The notes below the pieces were generated by a model. It worked only from the letters and a program-made list of their open reading frames with translations, did not search any database and was not told where the DNA came from. A stretch of DNA of 64,000 nt. Source: Homalodisca vitripennis. Lineage: Eukaryota > Arthropoda > Insecta > Hemiptera > Cicadellidae. A program made the translations under genes and the position numbers. The stretch is taken from contig NC_060207.1 in the NCBI RefSeq assembly GCF_021130785.1, forward strand, positions 194,051,501 to 194,115,500. The letters run 5' to 3'. Numbering within the stretch: position 1 is the stretch's first letter; every line of letters starts with the position of its first letter. Positions 61,147 to 64,000 of the stretch are shown piece after piece.

Positions 61147-62277
61147 GTAAGTAGTGTTACTGTTTGATTAGGCCAATGTATTTTCAGTTTGTTACAACAC
61201 TTATTCTGTAAGTATATAAAACATATATTTTATTCTTAAGTAATGATTAAAAGATAACTAATCTTTGCCCATAATACAGTTTTTATGCTGGAATAGTGTT
61301 CGTAGATCCATGCTGGCCATTCTAATATCTGCAATAGTGACTTGCATTTGCTAGATGTTAAGTTTTTGAATTGTCATTTTTCTAAATATTGTAATTTTTG
61401 AATGGATGCATTCGATTTCTTGAGCATGCTGTTAATGTAAAGTCGTAGTTGGATATTTAGCTTAAATTTGATTACATTTTCAACTTAAGACTTGTTCACT
61501 CTGTACCCCAACCCTTACAGGTTGTGGCTCTCAGTTCTTTGTTATTCAGTTCACCCTCTGATTAACGTATACTTATATATACTTCTTTTTTAAATTTTCT
61601 GTAGTTGTGATTTACTTTTTTTATATTATCATGTAGTGTTTTTGACACTTGTAATACACTATGGGAGTAGTCGGTTTTAAAAATAACTACATGTGATTTT
61701 ACTTAAATACTGTGGTTGCGAATACATGGTAGGTTAACACTAGGTACAGACTGACATGACCTAATCTGGAAAGGAGTTGAGAGAGAGAGAAGCAAGAAGT
61801 GGCGGGATATTGGACTCTTCTGATTGGTTGGATAGGATCACATGACCATGTACTTTATTCAGCATAGATCATATTATGACATCTTACGAACAAAGAAAAT
61901 TGATATTATAATTTTGCATTTAAAAATCAGATTTAAATTATTGTATCCATAGATTTTTTTTATAACAAAGAGAAGGTTCACCCTACTTGCTTAAATCAAC
62001 CATTGATTTCAAATTACTTTCCACTTGGAAATGACTTTGGCTTATTAAGTTAGTTTGTTGGTTTTTTCTTTATGATATATTGTTTGTTATTTGGGTGTGT
62101 TGTGCCTATAGTGATTGTTGATTGTTTAACTGGGAAGAAAGAGTGTGCCAAAATGTTTTTGACATAATTTTTATTGGATCGCTTAAGATGTTTTGACAAG
62201 CTCTTAAATGTCATGCCATGCCACTAAAAGCATTAGTTCTCAAAACTCAACTACAATTAGCATCTCCCTCATATGGT
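61147..62277. other. Intron or intergenic AT-rich DNA
   Basis: Follows the donor at 61147. An acceptor-like tcacagg-type site near 61520 (acccttacag) is followed by an in-frame stop after 13 codons, so no exon is called. Confidence 0.4.
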
Positions 62278-62794
62278 TTAACCCTTTGCACTCGAGAGTA
62301 AAATTTTTGGTCACTACCAAAAACTCGGGCCTCTATTGAACAAGTACTGGCGAAAACCTCGGAGCCCTTTTTATCAATTTTGTAAAGGTTTTGTTAAAAA
62401 GTTGTAACTTTTTTATTTTAGCAGTTAGAGTTATAATTTTGGTTTTGTTTTATTTGTCATAACATTCTATATTGTAAAAAAATATATATTTGTAATTACA
62501 ATATTTTTAATACCTTTTTTCACTTATTAAAAAAAATTCATTTGCAAAAGTTTTTACTAAAATTAACTTTAAGCTGCTATAACTGAAAAAAATTGCATTG
62601 ACATTATATAAACTACTATTATTTCTAGGTTCCTTACATAATTTTAAACATTCACATAAAATTTCATAAACTTACCTCTATAAACAAAAATGTTGTAGGC
62701 AGTTTTGTAATTTCCGACAATTTCCCCAAATAGTGAGTTATTTGTCAAATGATTGAATATTTACTTTTTTACACCTTTTTATGCCCGTAATACC

Positions 62795-63311
62795 GGTACT
62801 TTGGGATTATACCGACCGCATCAGTATGAAGAACACAAAAATATAAATTTATAGAAACAAACATGATAGAACGAAAAAAAACAACTCTTTAATTACAAAA
62901 TTACAAACTTACAACGATTGTCAATGGGGTCAGATTCCGTTATATGCCCCAACGCTTAAACCTTTTTCAATGAACTTAGAACATTATAAAACGATGTAGT
63001 TGAGTAACAGAACTAACATTCCATCAATCAACAAGCATTTCCAGGTATTGTGATCGGTATTTTTGTCGCTGTTATCTTATCTTTCTCGAGAATCCCGATT
63101 ACGGCAGGCCGCGCGGCGGGACTCTGCAATCACGTTATCTACTAGACCGCTCGACTTTGACCTCTGTCTGAGGTTGGGGAGGGGTTTGCGATAAGACAAT
63201 TCCTGTTTTATATTGAAGAAATATTGTTCTACGCTAATCTAGTAATCAGTAGAAGCAAAATGTCAAATAACGATTCATGTCTGGGTGTTGTCGGTATAAT
63301 CCCAAAGTACC
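62795..63311. mobile_element. Element nested inside the piggyBac copy, 22-bp TIR, 8-bp duplication
   Basis: GGTACTTTGGGATTATACCG (first 20 of 22 bases, 62795-62816) is matched perfectly by the reverse complement of 63290-63311. It is flanked by GTAATACC on the left and ATAATACC on the right, an 8-bp target duplication with one mismatch. Length is 517 bp, with no coding capacity. An 8-bp duplication suggests hAT or P type, but the terminus does not look like a standard hAT end (usually CAG or TAG), so the superfamily is open. Confidence 0.7.
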
Positions 63312-63654
63312 ATAATACCTCCCTCACTTTCACTTTTGGCATCGTCAGATGATTCCGAATCTGATATGTTACTGACAAAAAGTATCACTCAGATCGTCAA
63401 CATAACCTTATTGACTGAAATAACTTATCAGACTAAACCAAACAATGAAGAGATCAGCTGTTGAAGTTGTGATCAAATCAGCTGACGAAAATGGTGAAGT
63501 TGACAAACCTCTACAACTCAATGTAAAACTGCAAAATCACCGCTATAGAGTTTAAAGGTTTACTACGTTTTTACATCCAACAACTATCCAGATTGCGTAT
63601 ATCACAAATTTACCGCATTTGGATAATTTATAAAGCCAGTATAAAGGATTTACC

Positions 63655-63765
63655 AAACGTCCGACATTTCGGACGTCCGAGGTTTTGGCCTAAACAGCAA
63701 ACGTCCGAAATGTCGGACGACCGAGGTTTTGGCCAAAACAACGTTGTCCGATATTTCGGACGTCG
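63655..63765. repeat. Subterminal palindromic repeats of the piggyBac-type element
   Basis: cgtccgacatttcggacg, cgtccgaaatgtcggacg and ttgtccgatatttcggacg are three 18-19-bp near-perfect palindromes spaced about 44 bp apart. The two intervals share ccgaggttttggcc. Such boxes next to a transposon end are likely protein-binding sites. Confidence 0.7.
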
Positions 63766-64000
63766 GAGTGCAAAGGGTTAAACAACAAATGCTGTGTACT
63801 ATACTTATTTGGCTCTCATTTGACACATACATCGACAGGTTATGAGTCTGATCAACGGAGATTCCAATATCTGTAGTTTATTAAAATTCTATTTCCAATG
63901 ACAAATCCCACCCCATACTGTTCAAAGATGACCTGGATACCTTTTCAAGACTCCAATTTAATGAAGAAAGTGGTCAATTTTTATATCATATGACGAATAA

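Larger units (their letters stand above)
62278..63781. mobile_element. Non-autonomous piggyBac-type element with TTAA duplication
   Basis: The ends are TTAA-CCCTTTGCACTC (62278-62293) and GAGTGCAAAGGG-TTAA (63766-63781). They form a perfect 12-bp inverted repeat with the TTAA target duplication typical of piggyBac, whose termini usually begin CCC and often CCCTTTG. Length without target site is 1496 bp. No transposase frame is seen. The right subterminal region has three palindromic boxes (63658-63675, 63702-63719, 63745-63762). A second element is inserted at 62795-63311. Confidence 0.88.

Overview
This is AT-rich, gene-poor nuclear DNA from an animal, almost certainly an arthropod and most likely an insect. 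The signs are spliced exons, insect-type LINE and Ty3/gypsy retroelements, piggyBac and Tc1/mariner relics, pol III SINEs and long microsatellites. A hemipteran source would fit, but that is only a guess from the repeat content. There is no operon structure, no rRNA operon and no CRISPR array, and most long reading frames are repeats or chance.

Layout. 1-1260 is an about 180-bp satellite array. 1862-2455 is a fold-back element. 6190-7540 is an old, decayed short-period tandem array. 8811-9540 is a short terminal-inverted-repeat (TIR) element. 10387-10827 is a 107-bp minisatellite preceded by G-runs. 11478-13340 holds two tRNA-derived SINEs and the first of two 5S-rRNA-derived SINEs; the second is at 18189. 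16340-16395 is a TA microsatellite. 19308-19709 is a 204-bp tandem duplication open on both strands. 22240-22960 is an unidentified broken coding remnant. 25953-26532 is a TIR element carrying a GT microsatellite. 29945-33960 is a nearly complete LINE on the minus strand. 35944-36384 is a set of nested inverted repeats.

Two host genes can be supported from splice signals. One lies on the minus strand: three coding exons at 46694-46457, 39191-39082 and 37561-37370 join in perfect phase to a protein of about 179 residues that I do not recognise. Its introns hold a decayed Ty3/gypsy element in the opposite orientation (40512-45957) and a hAT-like relic (38390-38990). The other begins near 57935 on the plus strand; two phase-compatible exons (57935-58044 and 61004-61146) give an acidic, serine-rich N-terminus, and the rest would lie outside the window.

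The most striking find is in the Ty3/gypsy element. Between integrase and the 3' LTR, where some relatives keep an env-like third gene, it holds a broken macrodomain frame of the OARD1/TARG1 type (ADP-ribose hydrolase). It is on the same strand and decayed like the rest of the element. This suggests a retrotransposon lineage that captured a host de-ADP-ribosylating enzyme. The right end (62278-63781) holds a TTAA-flanked piggyBac-type element that was itself hit by a second element with a perfect 22-bp TIR and an 8-bp target duplication.
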